Below, piece after piece: positions 14,840 to 23,582 of a DNA stretch of 26,174 bases (its first letter is position 1; the number at the start of each line of letters is the position of its first letter). Source of the stretch: JAZKFT01 sp043760535 (lineage in GTDB: Bacteria > Bacteroidota > Bacteroidia > Chitinophagales > Chitinophagaceae); assembly GCA_043760535.1 (NCBI GenBank), contig JAYUOV010000288.1, forward strand, positions 1 to 26,174, given 5' to 3'. The notes under the pieces were generated by a model. It worked only from the letters and a program-made list of their open reading frames with translations. It was not told where the DNA came from and ran no database searches. The position numbers and the translations under genes were made by a program.

Positions 14840-17296
14840 ATGAAAATTTGCACCTTATTTTTATTCTTCTTATTTTTTTACAATCAAAATACTTTTGCAC
14901 AAAAAATATCTAATAAAAATGAAGTAGGTATTATTACCGGCAATGCATTGGATAATGAAACGGGTAAAGGGCTGGCATCTACTACGGTAACAATAAGCCT
15001 AATGAACGATTCCGGTTACTACCGTTCTATTGTTACCGGAACAGATGGCGGCTTTGAAATTGTAACCCTGCCTTTTGGCTATTACCGAATAGTGCTTAGC
15101 ATTACAGGCTACAAAACAGTTACTATTGATAGTATATACATACGTGCCGAACGCTACGATTTTAATATCGGAGACATAAAACTGAGTAACAAAAATGAGT
15201 TTTTACAGGATGTGATTGTTTTTGCTGAAAAGCCATTGATAGAAAATAAAGACGGTAAAATAGTGTACAATGTTGGCGAATCGGCCTTAACGGCTGGCAG
15301 CAATACCGCTGAAATTTTACGAAATATGCCACTTGTTAGTAACGACCCCAATGGCAAACTTTTATTAAAAGGAAAAGAACCCAAAATATTAATAGACGAT
15401 AAACCTGTGGATTTAAATGCACAGCAATTAAGTGATCTGCTTGAAAGCCTGCCTGGCGGATCAATAGACCGTATAGAACTGATGACCAACCCACCACCAC
15501 AGTTCGCCTCGGAGCAGGGCGGCGTTATAAACATTGTTACTAAAAAAGGCCGCATTGGCATAACGGGAAAAGTAACCCTGGGCATTGGTACAAGAGGCGA
15601 AGGCAACTTAAATGGCAATATCAGTTACCGCAATAAAAAAGTGAGTATCAATGCCGCGGTGGGCGTTGCCGCCAGTCAGTTAAAAGGTACTAGCTACAGC
15701 TACCGCCAAAATATTTATGCCGATAGCACTAATAAATTCAACACCGATGGCCTAAGCAACAATGAGAATGCCCGGCCCAATATCCGTTTTCAGGTGGATT
15801 ATGATGCTACCAAACAATGGCAATACAGCATGGTAGTGCAGGCTAATAGCAATCATTTTAACAACAATGGCTTTACAGAATACAGCAATATTGACCGCTA
15901 CGAAATACTGTACAGATTAAGCAAACGCAGCACAGGCACCAACGGTAATAATATAAACCTGAACCTGCAACCTTCTGTGGTTTGGAAAAGTAAAAAACCA
16001 GGCGAAGTGCTCCGGATTATTGGTGGCTATACAATAGGCAATAACCATAACGACCGGGATTATTTTCAGCAGTTTCAGAACCCAAATACGCGTATGCCCA
16101 CAGGTGTGGATAGTACGCAAAACCAGCAGGGGCGCAACAATGTGGGCAGCTATTCCCTGCGCATAAATTACGATAAACCCTTGGCTATAAAAGGCTGGAG
16201 CTTTAGCACCGGTGCCACATGGAATGGTAATAACAACCACAATGTGGTTACGACTTCTTTTCTTAGAAAACCCGAGAATACGCTTGTTGTAAATAACCTG
16301 CTGAGCACCGATTTTAAGTTTGTACAAAATATATTTACAGTAAGGGCTGGTCTTTCTATTACACTTAAACAAAAGCTACGCATTATTGCCAACCTACAGG
16401 CGGAGGAAACCGATTTTGCTTTTACTTTCAAAACTAATTTTACCAACAGTAAAAACAGTTACTGGAACCTACTCCCATCGCTAACGCTGCGGCAAGACTT
16501 TAAAAATAACAACAATATCAGCCTTGTTTATCGCAAATCCATCCGGAGGCCCGGCATTGGCGAACTGAATCCAGCAATAGATTATAACGATCCATATAAT
16601 TTGCGTTTTGGCAATCCAGTTCTCAACCCCTCCGTAGCCGATAATTTTGACCTAAATTATACGATTACCAAAGGCAAGTATTATATAAATGGCTCTGTGG
16701 GTTATAACAATATCAAAAATATTTTCAACACTATACGCAGCTTGCAAACCGATGGAAAAACATTTGTAACCTATCAAAACATTGACAACCGGCAAGAGTA
16801 TGAAGCCAGTATTTGGGGCGGTTATACCTTCTCTAAATCTTTTAGGTTAAATGCCAGTTCGGGTTATACTTACAACCAGTATGGCGAACAACAAAAGCGC
16901 TTGTACAAATATCGCAATGGCGGTTCGTTTTATACATCACTTAATTATAATGTACTTTTTACCAATGTTTTTACAATGGATGGTAACTTTCGTTTTAGTT
17001 CTTTTGCCGATCCGCAGGGCCGCAGCCGCAGTAACCTTACCATGAACTTTGGTGTACAGCACAAATTTATGCACCGTAGGCTAGTGCTTGGTTTTAACGT
17101 GACCGACCCCTTTAGAACATCGCAGTTGCGCACATATACCTATGGTGCCAATTTTGCCCTGGAAAGCTTTAACAGTACACGAACTAAAAACTACCGGTTT
17201 ACCATTTCGTGGCAACTAAATAAAAACAGTACGCCTAAAAAAACTACCAGAAAGCAGATTGATAAAAAGACACTTGACAAATTGCTGAAGAAGTAA
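14840..17296 (+). CDS. Outer-membrane beta-barrel protein with CarboxypepD_reg-like domain (TonB-receptor-like)
   Basis: From ATG 14840 the protein has 818 residues. A GTG at 14675 would add 55 residues in front of a perfectly good signal peptide (MKICTLFLFFLFFYNQNTFA), so it was rejected. Residues about 30-120 form a carboxypeptidase-regulatory-like domain (GNALDNETGKGLASTTVTI...GGFEIVTLPFGYYRIVLSITGY). Residues about 150-270 resemble a plug (AGSNTAEILRNMPLVSNDPNG, IDDKPVDLNAQQLSDLLESL, SEQGGVINIVTKKG). The rest is a long antiparallel barrel typical of the 'outer membrane protein beta-barrel family' of Bacteroidota. Unlike classical porins it does not end in an aromatic residue; a lysine-rich tail (KKTTRKQIDKKTLDKLLKK) follows the last strand. 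No SusD partner lies nearby, so the ligand is unknown. Confidence 0.87.
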   Translation: MKICTLFLFFLFFYNQNTFAQKISNKNEVGIITGNALDNETGKGLASTTVTISLMNDSGYYRSIVTGTDGGFEIVTLPFGYYRIVLSITGYKTVTIDSIYIRAERYDFNIGDIKLSNKNEFLQDVIVFAEKPLIENKDGKIVYNVGESALTAGSNTAEILRNMPLVSNDPNGKLLLKGKEPKILIDDKPVDLNAQQLSDLLESLPGGSIDRIELMTNPPPQFASEQGGVINIVTKKGRIGITGKVTLGIGTRGEGNLNGNISYRNKKVSINAAVGVAASQLKGTSYSYRQNIYADSTNKFNTDGLSNNENARPNIRFQVDYDATKQWQYSMVVQANSNHFNNNGFTEYSNIDRYEILYRLSKRSTGTNGNNINLNLQPSVVWKSKKPGEVLRIIGGYTIGNNHNDRDYFQQFQNPNTRMPTGVDSTQNQQGRNNVGSYSLRINYDKPLAIKGWSFSTGATWNGNNNHNVVTTSFLRKPENTLVVNNLLSTDFKFVQNIFTVRAGLSITLKQKLRIIANLQAEETDFAFTFKTNFTNSKNSYWNLLPSLTLRQDFKNNNNISLVYRKSIRRPGIGELNPAIDYNDPYNLRFGNPVLNPSVADNFDLNYTITKGKYYINGSVGYNNIKNIFNTIRSLQTDGKTFVTYQNIDNRQEYEASIWGGYTFSKSFRLNASSGYTYNQYGEQQKRLYKYRNGGSFYTSLNYNVLFTNVFTMDGNFRFSSFADPQGRSRSNLTMNFGVQHKFMHRRLVLGFNVTDPFRTSQLRTYTYGANFALESFNSTRTKNYRFTISWQLNKNSTPKKTTRKQIDKKTLDKLLKK

Positions 17297-17435
17297 CAAG
17301 TTAGTTGGGCGTTTTTTCTTAAACTAAACGAAACTGCTTTATACAGCATAACCTTTCATTGCAGTGATGATAATAACTAACAGTTTTGTATAAACGAATG
17401 TTACTGCCATATCGTCACCATAAACCCCTAACTAT

Positions 17436-17443
17436 TATCTTTG
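17436..17443 (+). promoter_or_regulatory. -7 box TATCTTTG ahead of miaB
   Basis: An exact TAnnTTTG match lies 39 bases before the miaB ATG. No TTTG is found at the expected -33 distance. Confidence 0.45.
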
Positions 17444-17482
17444 CCCATTCGGTAAAAAAACCGGTTTCTAATTATTACTACC

Positions 17483-18904
17483 ATGTTGGATGTAGCAGAT
17501 ACAAAAGTACACGACGAGGCAAGGCAGGGTGAGGCATTTGCACCATTTTCTATAGCAGCGGTTTTGTATAAAAAACATTTTTATATAGAAAGCTATGGCT
17601 GCGCCATGAATTTTGCCGACAGCGAAATCGTAGCTTCCATACTAAACGACAATGGCTTTGGAGCTACTAAAAATGCTGAAGACGCAGACCTGATACTTAT
17701 TAATACTTGCTCCATAAGAGAAAAGGCAGAACTAACGGTTCGCAAAAGATTAACCGAATTTCGTAAACTAAAAGTAGCCCGGCCAGGCACATTGGTAGGC
17801 GTTTTGGGCTGTATGGCCGAACGGCTGAAATCTAAATTTCTGGAAGAAGAAAAGCTGGTAGATATGGTGGTAGGCCCTGATGCGTACCGCTCTTTACCCG
17901 GCCTTGTGGAAGAAGCAGAAGGTGGCCAAAAAGGCGTAAACGTAATATTGAGCCGTGATGAAACCTACGGCGATATTTCACCCATACGATTGAACAGCAA
18001 CGGAATTATGGCTTTTGTAAGCATTATGCGTGGCTGTAATAATATGTGCAGTTTTTGCGTAGTGCCTTTTACCCGTGGCAGAGAAAGAAGCCGGGATGCT
18101 GACAGTATTATCGCCGAATGTGAGGATTTATTTAACCGCGGATTTAAAGAAGTAACGCTGCTTGGCCAAAATGTAGATAGCTATTATTTTATAGACGAAG
18201 CCAAAGATGAAACCATAACATTTGCCAAACTAATGGAACGGGTGGCCATGATTTCTCCTTTGCTGCGGGTTCGTTTCAGCACATCGCACCCAAAAGATAT
18301 TACCGATGATGTGCTGCACACCATGGCCAAATACGAAAATATTTGCAATTATATACACCTGCCGGTGCAAAGTGGCAGCAGCCGTATTTTACAACTAATG
18401 AACCGTACTTACAGCCGTGAATGGTATATGGCCAAAGTGGATCGCATCCGGGAAATTATTCCCGACTGTGGCATTAGCAGCGATATGATAAGCGGCTTTT
18501 GTACCGAAACTGAAGAAGACCATCAGCAAACGCTGAGCCTGATGGAATACTGCAAATACCATTACAGTTACATGTACTTCTACAGCGAAAGACCCGGAAC
18601 CCTTGCCGAACGCCGCTACGAAGACGATGTACCCCTTGATGTAAAAAAGAGAAGGCTAGAAGAAATAGTACAGTTACAAAACCGTATTAGCCTGGCAAGT
18701 TTTAAAGCAGATGTAGGAAAAACATTTAAAATACTGATAGAAGGCAACAGCAAAAAAAGTGACACTGATTGGATGGGCCGCACCGGACAAAGCAAAGTGG
18801 TGGTTTTTGCCAAAGAAGCATACCCGCTGAATGCAGGCGATTACGTACATGTGGAAATTGAAAGTTGTACACAGGGAACATTGTTAGGTAAAATAAAAAT
18901 GTAA
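17483..18904 (+). CDS. miaB: tRNA-2-methylthio-N6-dimethylallyladenosine synthase
   Basis: This 473-residue radical-SAM methylthiotransferase adds the 2-methylthio group to i6A37 of tRNAs that read UNN codons. The N-terminal UPF0004 domain holds the auxiliary cluster cysteines Cys40 (ESYGCAMNFADSE), Cys76 (NTCSIRE) and Cys110 (LGCMAERLK). The radical-SAM cluster is RGCNNMCSFCVVPFTRGRERSR with Cys185, Cys189 and Cys192. HLPVQSGSSRILQLMNR and YSERPGT are further MiaB blocks, and the last 65 residues form a TRAM domain. A TATCTTTG box lies 39 bases upstream. It is the first gene of a tight series: the MNT-type antitoxin begins 4 bases after its stop. Confidence 0.96.
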   Translation: MLDVADTKVHDEARQGEAFAPFSIAAVLYKKHFYIESYGCAMNFADSEIVASILNDNGFGATKNAEDADLILINTCSIREKAELTVRKRLTEFRKLKVARPGTLVGVLGCMAERLKSKFLEEEKLVDMVVGPDAYRSLPGLVEEAEGGQKGVNVILSRDETYGDISPIRLNSNGIMAFVSIMRGCNNMCSFCVVPFTRGRERSRDADSIIAECEDLFNRGFKEVTLLGQNVDSYYFIDEAKDETITFAKLMERVAMISPLLRVRFSTSHPKDITDDVLHTMAKYENICNYIHLPVQSGSSRILQLMNRTYSREWYMAKVDRIREIIPDCGISSDMISGFCTETEEDHQQTLSLMEYCKYHYSYMYFYSERPGTLAERRYEDDVPLDVKKRRLEEIVQLQNRISLASFKADVGKTFKILIEGNSKKSDTDWMGRTGQSKVVVFAKEAYPLNAGDYVHVEIESCTQGTLLGKIKM

Positions 18905-18908
18905 GAAC

Positions 18909-19220
18909 ATGAATGCATTGATAGAAAATAATAAAACAAACATTCAGCTTTTGTGCAAAGAGCAACAGGTAGAAACTTTGTATTTGTTTGGCTCTGCTCT
19001 TACAGATGAAGGATTTAAGCCTTCAAGTGATGTTGATTTTATTTTCACTTACAAAAAAGACGAAGAAGGGTTACCACTTTCCCCTTTCGACTATTTCGAT
19101 TTTTTATTTAGCCTTGAAAAAATTTTAGGGAGGAAAGTGGATTTAGTGGCAAAAGAGAAAATCCAAAACAAGTATTTTCTTGACAATGTAAACAGACAAA
19201 TGGTAAAAGTGTATGGATAA
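18909..19220 (+). CDS. mntA: MNT-type nucleotidyltransferase antitoxin (MntA-like)
   Basis: This 103-residue minimal nucleotidyltransferase has the family active site: LFGSALTDEGFKPSSDVDFIF with Gly28-Ser29 and Asp41-x-Asp43, and a third acidic residue at Asp78 in KVDLV. In characterised MntA/HepT pairs the MNT protein neutralises the HEPN toxin by adding AMP units to a tyrosine beside the HEPN active site. All catalytic residues are present, so the enzyme looks intact. It begins 4 bases after miaB. Its stop overlaps the start of the expected HepT frame (ATG at 19213), the usual overlap for this TA family. It is more AT-rich than miaB and the sigma-54 gene, suggesting acquisition. Confidence 0.85.
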   Translation: MNALIENNKTNIQLLCKEQQVETLYLFGSALTDEGFKPSSDVDFIFTYKKDEEGLPLSPFDYFDFLFSLEKILGRKVDLVAKEKIQNKYFLDNVNRQMVKVYG

Positions 19221-19281
19221 AAACATTTCGAAATAATTAGAAGATATAAGGCAATCCATCGATTTAATTGAAAGCCATTTA

Positions 19282-19560
19282 ATGAACATAGACAGTTTGA
19301 ATATTTATGAAAATGACTTGAAAACAATTGATGCAGTTGAAAGAAGGTTGGCCATCATAGGCGAAGCCATCTTTAAAATTGATAAAATAGATAAGGATAT
19401 AATAATTACTGACAAGCGAAAAATTATAGGACTTAGACATATTCTTACCCATGATTACGACTTAATCAAGGACTCTTCTATTTGGTTAATTTGTAAAAAT
19501 AAATTGCCAATTTTAATGGAAGAGGTATTGAAAATTTTGAAAAAATACGAATTAGATTAA
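19282..19560 (+). CDS. hepT: HepT-like HEPN toxin, 5' part interrupted by an in-frame stop
   Basis: The intact part from the internal ATG 19282 is 92 residues and holds the HEPN RNase motif R-x4-H-x-Y in GLRHILTHDYD (Arg52, His57, Tyr59). Tyr59 would be the residue modified by MntA-type partners. The natural start is probably ATG 19213, which overlaps the mntA end. From there the frame reads MDKNISK, then TAA (19234-19236), then LEDIRQSIDLIESHL and on in the same frame to the stop at 19560. Without the stop the gene would encode about 115 residues, the usual HepT length. A single CAA-to-TAA change explains it. The 92-residue form lacks most of helix 1, so the toxin may be inactive. Its TAA abuts the ATG of the next gene with no spacing. 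Confidence 0.78.
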   Translation: MNIDSLNIYENDLKTIDAVERRLAIIGEAIFKIDKIDKDIIITDKRKIIGLRHILTHDYDLIKDSSIWLICKNKLPILMEEVLKILKKYELD

Positions 19561-20850
19561 ATGGACATACAAAGCATAAAAAACAGGTTTAGCATTATCG
19601 GTAATTCCCCGGCGCTAAACCATGCCATTAATGTGGCAGCACAGGTTTCCAGTACAGACTTGAGCGTATTAATAAATGGCGAAAGCGGCGTCGGTAAAGA
19701 AGTGTTTTCGCAAATCATTCACTCATTGTCGCCCCGTAAGCACAATCCTTTTATAGCCGTAAACTGTGGCGCCATACCCGAAGGCACTATCGATAGCGAA
19801 TTATTTGGCCACGAAAAAGGTAGTTTTACTGGGGCTTTAGATAGCCGCAAAGGCTATTTTGAAACCGTTAATGGCGGCACTATTTTTCTGGATGAAATAG
19901 GAGAGTTGCCACTCGGTACGCAGGCCCGTCTGCTGCGTATTTTAGAAAGTGGCGAATACATTCGGGTAGGAAGCAGCAAGGCCATGAAAACCAATGTACG
20001 GGTAATAGCCGCCACCAATCGGGATCTGTTGGAATTTGCCGGAACTGGTAAATTCAGAATCGATTTGTACTATCGCCTTAACTCCGTGCCAATAAGGATT
20101 CCGGCGCTAAGAGACAGAAAGGAAGACATTCCATTATTGTTTAGAAAGTTCGTGATAGACTTTGCAGAACGCTACCGCACCAACCCCGTGCAGCTAGATG
20201 ATGATGCAAGACTTATGTTAATTAACTACCCCTGGCGTGGTAATGTGCGGGAATTAAAAAATATTGCAGAGCAAATCTCCGTGCTCAGCAAAAAACCTCA
20301 GGTTAGTGGCCGGGAAATGAAGGAGTTTATTCCCGATCAGCCGGCTAACAACCAAATGGTGCTAGCCTCGCAGGCCAATGGCGGCGCAGGCTTTGTAAGT
20401 GAAACCACTTTTGCTAACGAACGTGAAATTTTGTATAAGCTCTTTTTCGATATGAAACGGGATGTAACCGAGCTTAAACGCATGTTTGTAGAGTTGGTGC
20501 AAAATCCGAATGCTGTTAAGGCTGCTGCCAATATTAATTTCAATGAGCCGGCCTTGAGCGAATTACAACAACAACATGAATACACACCGGCCACTTATAG
20601 CACACCTGCGTATCAAAATGCATCGCCGGTTATTATACAACAACCTAATAATACCAGCAATGGAAATGGTATAGAAATACATGAACATGAAAATGTGGAA
20701 GAGAGCCTTAACATTATGGATATGGAAAAAGATCTCATTATCAAAGCCCTAAAAAAGCACAAAGGCAAACGCAAAGATGCCTCCGCCGATTTGGGTATTA
20801 GCGAAAGGACGCTGTACCGGAAATTGAAGGAGTATTATATAGAGGAATAA
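19561..20850 (+). CDS. Sigma-54-interacting transcriptional activator without receiver domain
   Basis: This 429-residue protein starts almost directly with the AAA+ domain: Walker A GESGVGKE (40-47), the sigma-54 contact loop as GSFTGA (87-92, with Ser in place of the second residue of GAFTGA), Walker B GGTIFLDE (105-112) and the arginine-finger region. A glutamine- and asparagine-rich linker (about 270-375) leads to a Fis-type helix-turn-helix at the C-terminus (KHKGKRKDASADLGISERTL, then YRKLKEYY). With no N-terminal sensory domain, activity is probably controlled by level or a partner. In Bacteroidota this gene commonly sits between miaB and the LptE-like gene. Here the TA pair has been fitted between, with its start touching the hepT stop codon. 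Confidence 0.93.
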   Translation: MDIQSIKNRFSIIGNSPALNHAINVAAQVSSTDLSVLINGESGVGKEVFSQIIHSLSPRKHNPFIAVNCGAIPEGTIDSELFGHEKGSFTGALDSRKGYFETVNGGTIFLDEIGELPLGTQARLLRILESGEYIRVGSSKAMKTNVRVIAATNRDLLEFAGTGKFRIDLYYRLNSVPIRIPALRDRKEDIPLLFRKFVIDFAERYRTNPVQLDDDARLMLINYPWRGNVRELKNIAEQISVLSKKPQVSGREMKEFIPDQPANNQMVLASQANGGAGFVSETTFANEREILYKLFFDMKRDVTELKRMFVELVQNPNAVKAAANINFNEPALSELQQQHEYTPATYSTPAYQNASPVIIQQPNNTSNGNGIEIHEHENVEESLNIMDMEKDLIIKALKKHKGKRKDASADLGISERTLYRKLKEYYIEE

Positions 20851-20855
20851 GGGGG

Positions 20856-20890
20856 TTAGTGATTGGTTGATTAGTGATTAGTTGATTGGT
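20856..20890. repeat. Short tandem array of TTGATTGG / TGATTAG-type units
   Basis: About four imperfect 7-8-base units follow the sigma-54 gene stop by 5 bases. The unit is the reverse complement of the CCAATCAA units at 366-389. Confidence 0.7.
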
Positions 20891-21020
20891 AAAACAGTTT
20901 GATTTATTGTCAGTTTTGTTTTTTTTAACCCGGCGAAAACCGTTCCCTGATGGAGCGATATTGGCGAACGTTGTAAATCCCGTAGTAGTACGGGACTCCG
21001 TTCAACAACATACCCTTGTT

Positions 21021-21066
21021 CCGCTTCCCCTCTCTGTAGGAGAAGGTGGCCGAAGGCCGGATGAGG
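21021..21066. repeat. Dispersed hairpin repeat (CCCCTCTC...GGAGAAGGTGGCCGAAGGCCGGATGAGG type)
   Basis: The segment carries CTTCCCCTCTCTGTAGGAGA followed by a short GGCC-GAA-GGCC hairpin and GGATGAGG. It resembles a degenerate copy of a common bacterial intergenic repeat of the form CCCTCTCC-TTTGGAGAGGG...GGTGAGG. The call is from memory of that pattern. Confidence 0.5.
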
Positions 21067-21402
21067 TTGCTACTATTAAGCTTTTTAGACCAAAAGTAAT
21101 TATGGTATCATGTATCGTTTTGAAACAGTTTTGGAGCAGAATTTTGATGGCTGTAAGCCAGTACTGTTGGTAGCATTTTCTTATAACTAAAGTCATTTTT
21201 GGGTGTAGCCCAAACCTATAGATATGAAAATTCGTTTTTTCATAAACCTAGTCCACAAGCAGAAAATGTATTACAATACTTACTCTGTACAAATAGAGTT
21301 GGGCTATGCCCACAAAAAAAATAAATGGAAGGCAATTACCAGGCATCCTGATTTTGACCAAATTTTTTTACCATAAAATGGTAAGCATAAGCAGCAATAA
21401 AA

Positions 21403-21948
21403 ATGACCAATACAGCTACCAAAATCCCGAAATTAAATAATCGTTCCAGGCATCTTGTCCTTTACCTTGTTGTTTGTACCTTGTTGTTTTCAACCGTTTC
21501 TTGCGGTATATACACTTTTAAAGACATCAGTATTCCGCCGGACATACAAACGGTAAAACTAAATTTTTTCTTAAATAAAGCCAGGTACATCAATCCGCAA
21601 CTTGCCCCAAAACTGAACGAGCGGTTTCAGCAAAAAATTGTTACCCAAACAAAGCTTAAACGCACAACAAGCGATGAAGCCGATTATGTAATCAGTGGTA
21701 GCATCAGCGATTACTACGTTTCTACAGCAGGCGTAAGTAACCAGCAGGTAAGCACCAGCAACCTTAATGTGGGCATCCATGTAACGCTGAAAAACAATAA
21801 GAAACCCGACACGAAAGAATACGACATCAGCAAGTCGTTTCCCTTTAGTGGACAAAGTACCCTACAGGAAGTGGAGAATAGTATTACTGATGAAATTGTA
21901 AAGGGCATCACCGACGAAATTTTCAACCGACTTTTCTCAGAATGGTAA
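21403..21948 (+). CDS. lptE: LptE-like LPS-assembly lipoprotein
   Basis: This 181-residue lipoprotein has a hydrophobic signal segment and lipobox STVSC, with Cys34 as the lipidated residue. The mature part starts CGIYTFKDISIPPDIQTVKL and contains NERFQQKIVTQTKLKRT and the block DEADYVISGSISDYYVS, a plan shared with LptE-type outer-membrane lipoproteins that plug LptD during LPS export. The position before secG and after the sigma-54 gene matches the order seen in Bacteroidota. The 14 residues before the arginine pair are long for a signal n-region, so the start at 21403 is uncertain, though no later ATG precedes the hydrophobic segment. Its stop overlaps the next start by 7 bases. Confidence 0.8.
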   Translation: MTNTATKIPKLNNRSRHLVLYLVVCTLLFSTVSCGIYTFKDISIPPDIQTVKLNFFLNKARYINPQLAPKLNERFQQKIVTQTKLKRTTSDEADYVISGSISDYYVSTAGVSNQQVSTSNLNVGIHVTLKNNKKPDTKEYDISKSFPFSGQSTLQEVENSITDEIVKGITDEIFNRLFSEW

Positions 21949-23195
21949 CTATCCGTTACATTTATCTTTTCGCTAAAACTTTGGATACTATAATCAACAA
22001 TATAATACAGCATTACGCCGGTGCAAACCAGTGGCAGCTGCAATATCCCTGGTTTTCGCTTGGGCATTTGCTGCAAGCTGCATCCAAAAAAAATACAGAA
22101 GGTTTTCAGCTGGCTTCGCAAAAAGCAGCCATTTATTTTAACGATGTGCAAAGGCTACATTGGCTGCTGCATCAGCAAGAAATACATGTGGCCGAAATAT
22201 TGGCGACCTATGATTTGGGTATAGAAACCCATACCCGGAATGAAGAAATATTTACTGTAAAATTTGTAGAGGCGGCAGAAGAAGAACAAGAAGAACAAGA
22301 AGAACAAGCCATCAATACCAACGAGGAAGAACCGATAATGGTAGTGGATAATGTGGATACGGCTTTAGTAAAAATATTTGAAATTACAAAAACAGATGAT
22401 GTAGCTTTAGGAACAACAGAACCAGCAATTCGAACTGAAGCAGCGCCAATTGAGGAACTGAAAAACGATTCTGAACGCAATACCACAATCGTTTCTGAAG
22501 TGCCTGATGCTGATGCAACAACTGAACCCATTTTAGAAACAGCTGTTGTAAGTGAAATAAAAATAGTACAAACTTTAGGGGCTGAAACGAACGACACCGA
22601 AACAGCCGAAACGATTGCAGTAGCATTAAATGAAGCCATAGAGGTACCACAAATTTGGCAGAACGAAAGCTACGATCCCGACGATACAGACGGCCCAGAA
22701 GATAAAGAACGCCATGAGCCTGAACTGAAAAACGTAATGGATATTGCTGCCGAAAAGTTTGAGGCAACCAATATAAGCCAATCCCTAGCAGTAGTTTCCA
22801 AACTGTTTAAAGAAGAAAATACAGAAGATGCTTTGGAGCTTCCTATAGAAATCTATCACACTGTAGATTATTTTGCATCTCAAGGCATTAAACTGGTGCT
22901 GGAGCCAAGGGCTGATGACAAGTTTGGCCAGCAACTGAAAACTTTTACCAATTGGCTAAAGCAAATGAAAAAATTGCCGGCCACTAAAATGAGCGAAAAA
23001 GAACACGACTCAGTTGTAGAAAATATAGCATCTAGTTCGCTAGAGGATGGAGAGGTGCTAACAGAGAGTATGGCAGAAGTGCTGATGAAGCAGGGCAGGG
23101 AATCTCAGGCCATAGAAGTATGGCAGAAATTGAGTTTGTTGTATCCCGAAAAATCCCATTACTTTGCTGCCTTGATAGAAAAAACAAAAGTTTAA
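21942..23195 (+). CDS. Conserved acidic protein between lptE and secG (repeat-bearing linker, C-terminal TPR-like helices)
   Basis: This 417-residue cytosolic-looking protein has an N-terminal folded part (1-105; WQLQYPWFSLGHLLQAASKK, AIYFNDVQRLHWLLHQQE), a long, very acidic low-complexity middle (about 107-260) and a helical C-terminus ending GRESQAIEVWQKLSLLYPEK, which reads like a single TPR-type hairpin. Three perfect copies of the 9-base unit GAAGAACAA (22281-22307) encode EEQ repeats. There is no signal peptide. It overlaps lptE by 7 bases and stops 3 bases before secG, so it is made with envelope-export proteins. I recognise this as a recurrent unnamed neighbour in Bacteroidota but know no function. 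A scaffold or adaptor role is only a guess. Confidence 0.75.
   Translation: MVTIRYIYLFAKTLDTIINNIIQHYAGANQWQLQYPWFSLGHLLQAASKKNTEGFQLASQKAAIYFNDVQRLHWLLHQQEIHVAEILATYDLGIETHTRNEEIFTVKFVEAAEEEQEEQEEQAINTNEEEPIMVVDNVDTALVKIFEITKTDDVALGTTEPAIRTEAAPIEELKNDSERNTTIVSEVPDADATTEPILETAVVSEIKIVQTLGAETNDTETAETIAVALNEAIEVPQIWQNESYDPDDTDGPEDKERHEPELKNVMDIAAEKFEATNISQSLAVVSKLFKEENTEDALELPIEIYHTVDYFASQGIKLVLEPRADDKFGQQLKTFTNWLKQMKKLPATKMSEKEHDSVVENIASSSLEDGEVLTESMAEVLMKQGRESQAIEVWQKLSLLYPEKSHYFAALIEKTKV
22281..22307. repeat. Three tandem 9-base units (GAAGAACAA) within the acidic protein gene
   Basis: The three copies are identical and in frame, coding for EEQ. Copy number could vary without breaking the frame. 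Confidence 0.9.
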
Positions 23196-23198
23196 AAA

Positions 23199-23531
23199 AT
23201 GACCATTTTATTTTTAGTATTGATAGTAATTGCAGCAGCCATATTGGGCTTTCTTATTTTGGTGCAAAATCCAAAAGGCGGTGGTTTACAAGGTAATGTA
23301 GGCGGTTTTGGTAATCAGTTTATGGGCGTAAAGCAAACTACAGATGTACTGGAAAAAGGTACTTGGATATTTGCGAGTCTTATTGCAGTACTGTGTTTGG
23401 TATCTGTTTTATTTTTTAGCACAGGAAGTAGCAAAAGTAATTTAGACCGCAATTTTAATGCACCTGTTAAAAAAGCGGCTCCAGCATCTACTCCAGCTAC
23501 ACCTGCCAGCACTACACCTCCTGCTAAATAA
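23199..23531 (+). CDS. secG: Preprotein translocase subunit SecG
   Basis: This 110-residue inner-membrane protein has two hydrophobic helices (1-22 and about 50-73). Between them lies the SecG signature LVQNPKGGGLQGNVGGFGNQFMGVKQTTDVLEKGTW, read here in parts: VQNPKGGGL (22-30) and the G-rich loop to residue 40. SecG joins SecYE and helps SecA-driven export. The alanine/proline-rich tail (KKAAPASTPATPASTTPPAK) is a common addition in this phylum. It starts 3 bases after the acidic protein gene and is followed by a strong terminator, so it ends the miaB-to-secG run. Confidence 0.95.
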   Translation: MTILFLVLIVIAAAILGFLILVQNPKGGGLQGNVGGFGNQFMGVKQTTDVLEKGTWIFASLIAVLCLVSVLFFSTGSSKSNLDRNFNAPVKKAAPASTPATPASTTPPAK

Positions 23532-23552
23532 CCATTAGAAGATATTTTTTTT

Positions 23553-23582
23553 AAACCCTGCCTTTTTTGGCGGGGTTTTTAT
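23553..23582 (+). terminator. Rho-independent terminator after secG
   Basis: AAACCCTGCC (23553-23562) pairs with GGCGGGGTTT (23569-23578, one G-U pair) over a T6 loop, followed by further T residues to 23580. It separates the core operon from the accessory DNA. Confidence 0.92.

Larger units (their letters stand above)
20851..21402. other. 552-base intergenic region rich in repeat fragments
   Basis: No gene is supported. From left to right it has a TGATTGG/TGATTAG-type array (20856-20890), a segment related to 222-282 (20946-21009), a hairpin-bearing element (about 21021-21066), and two small hairpins, TTGGGTGTAGCCCAA and TGGGCTATGCCCA, about 95 bases apart. Short frames at 20886-21173 and 21224-21376 have no recognisable content. 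Confidence 0.6.

Noticed and set aside
21224..21376. 50-codon plus-strand frame (MKIRFFINLVHKQ...)
   Set aside because: It spans two small hairpins in a repeat-rich gap and matches no family I know; coding cannot be supported.
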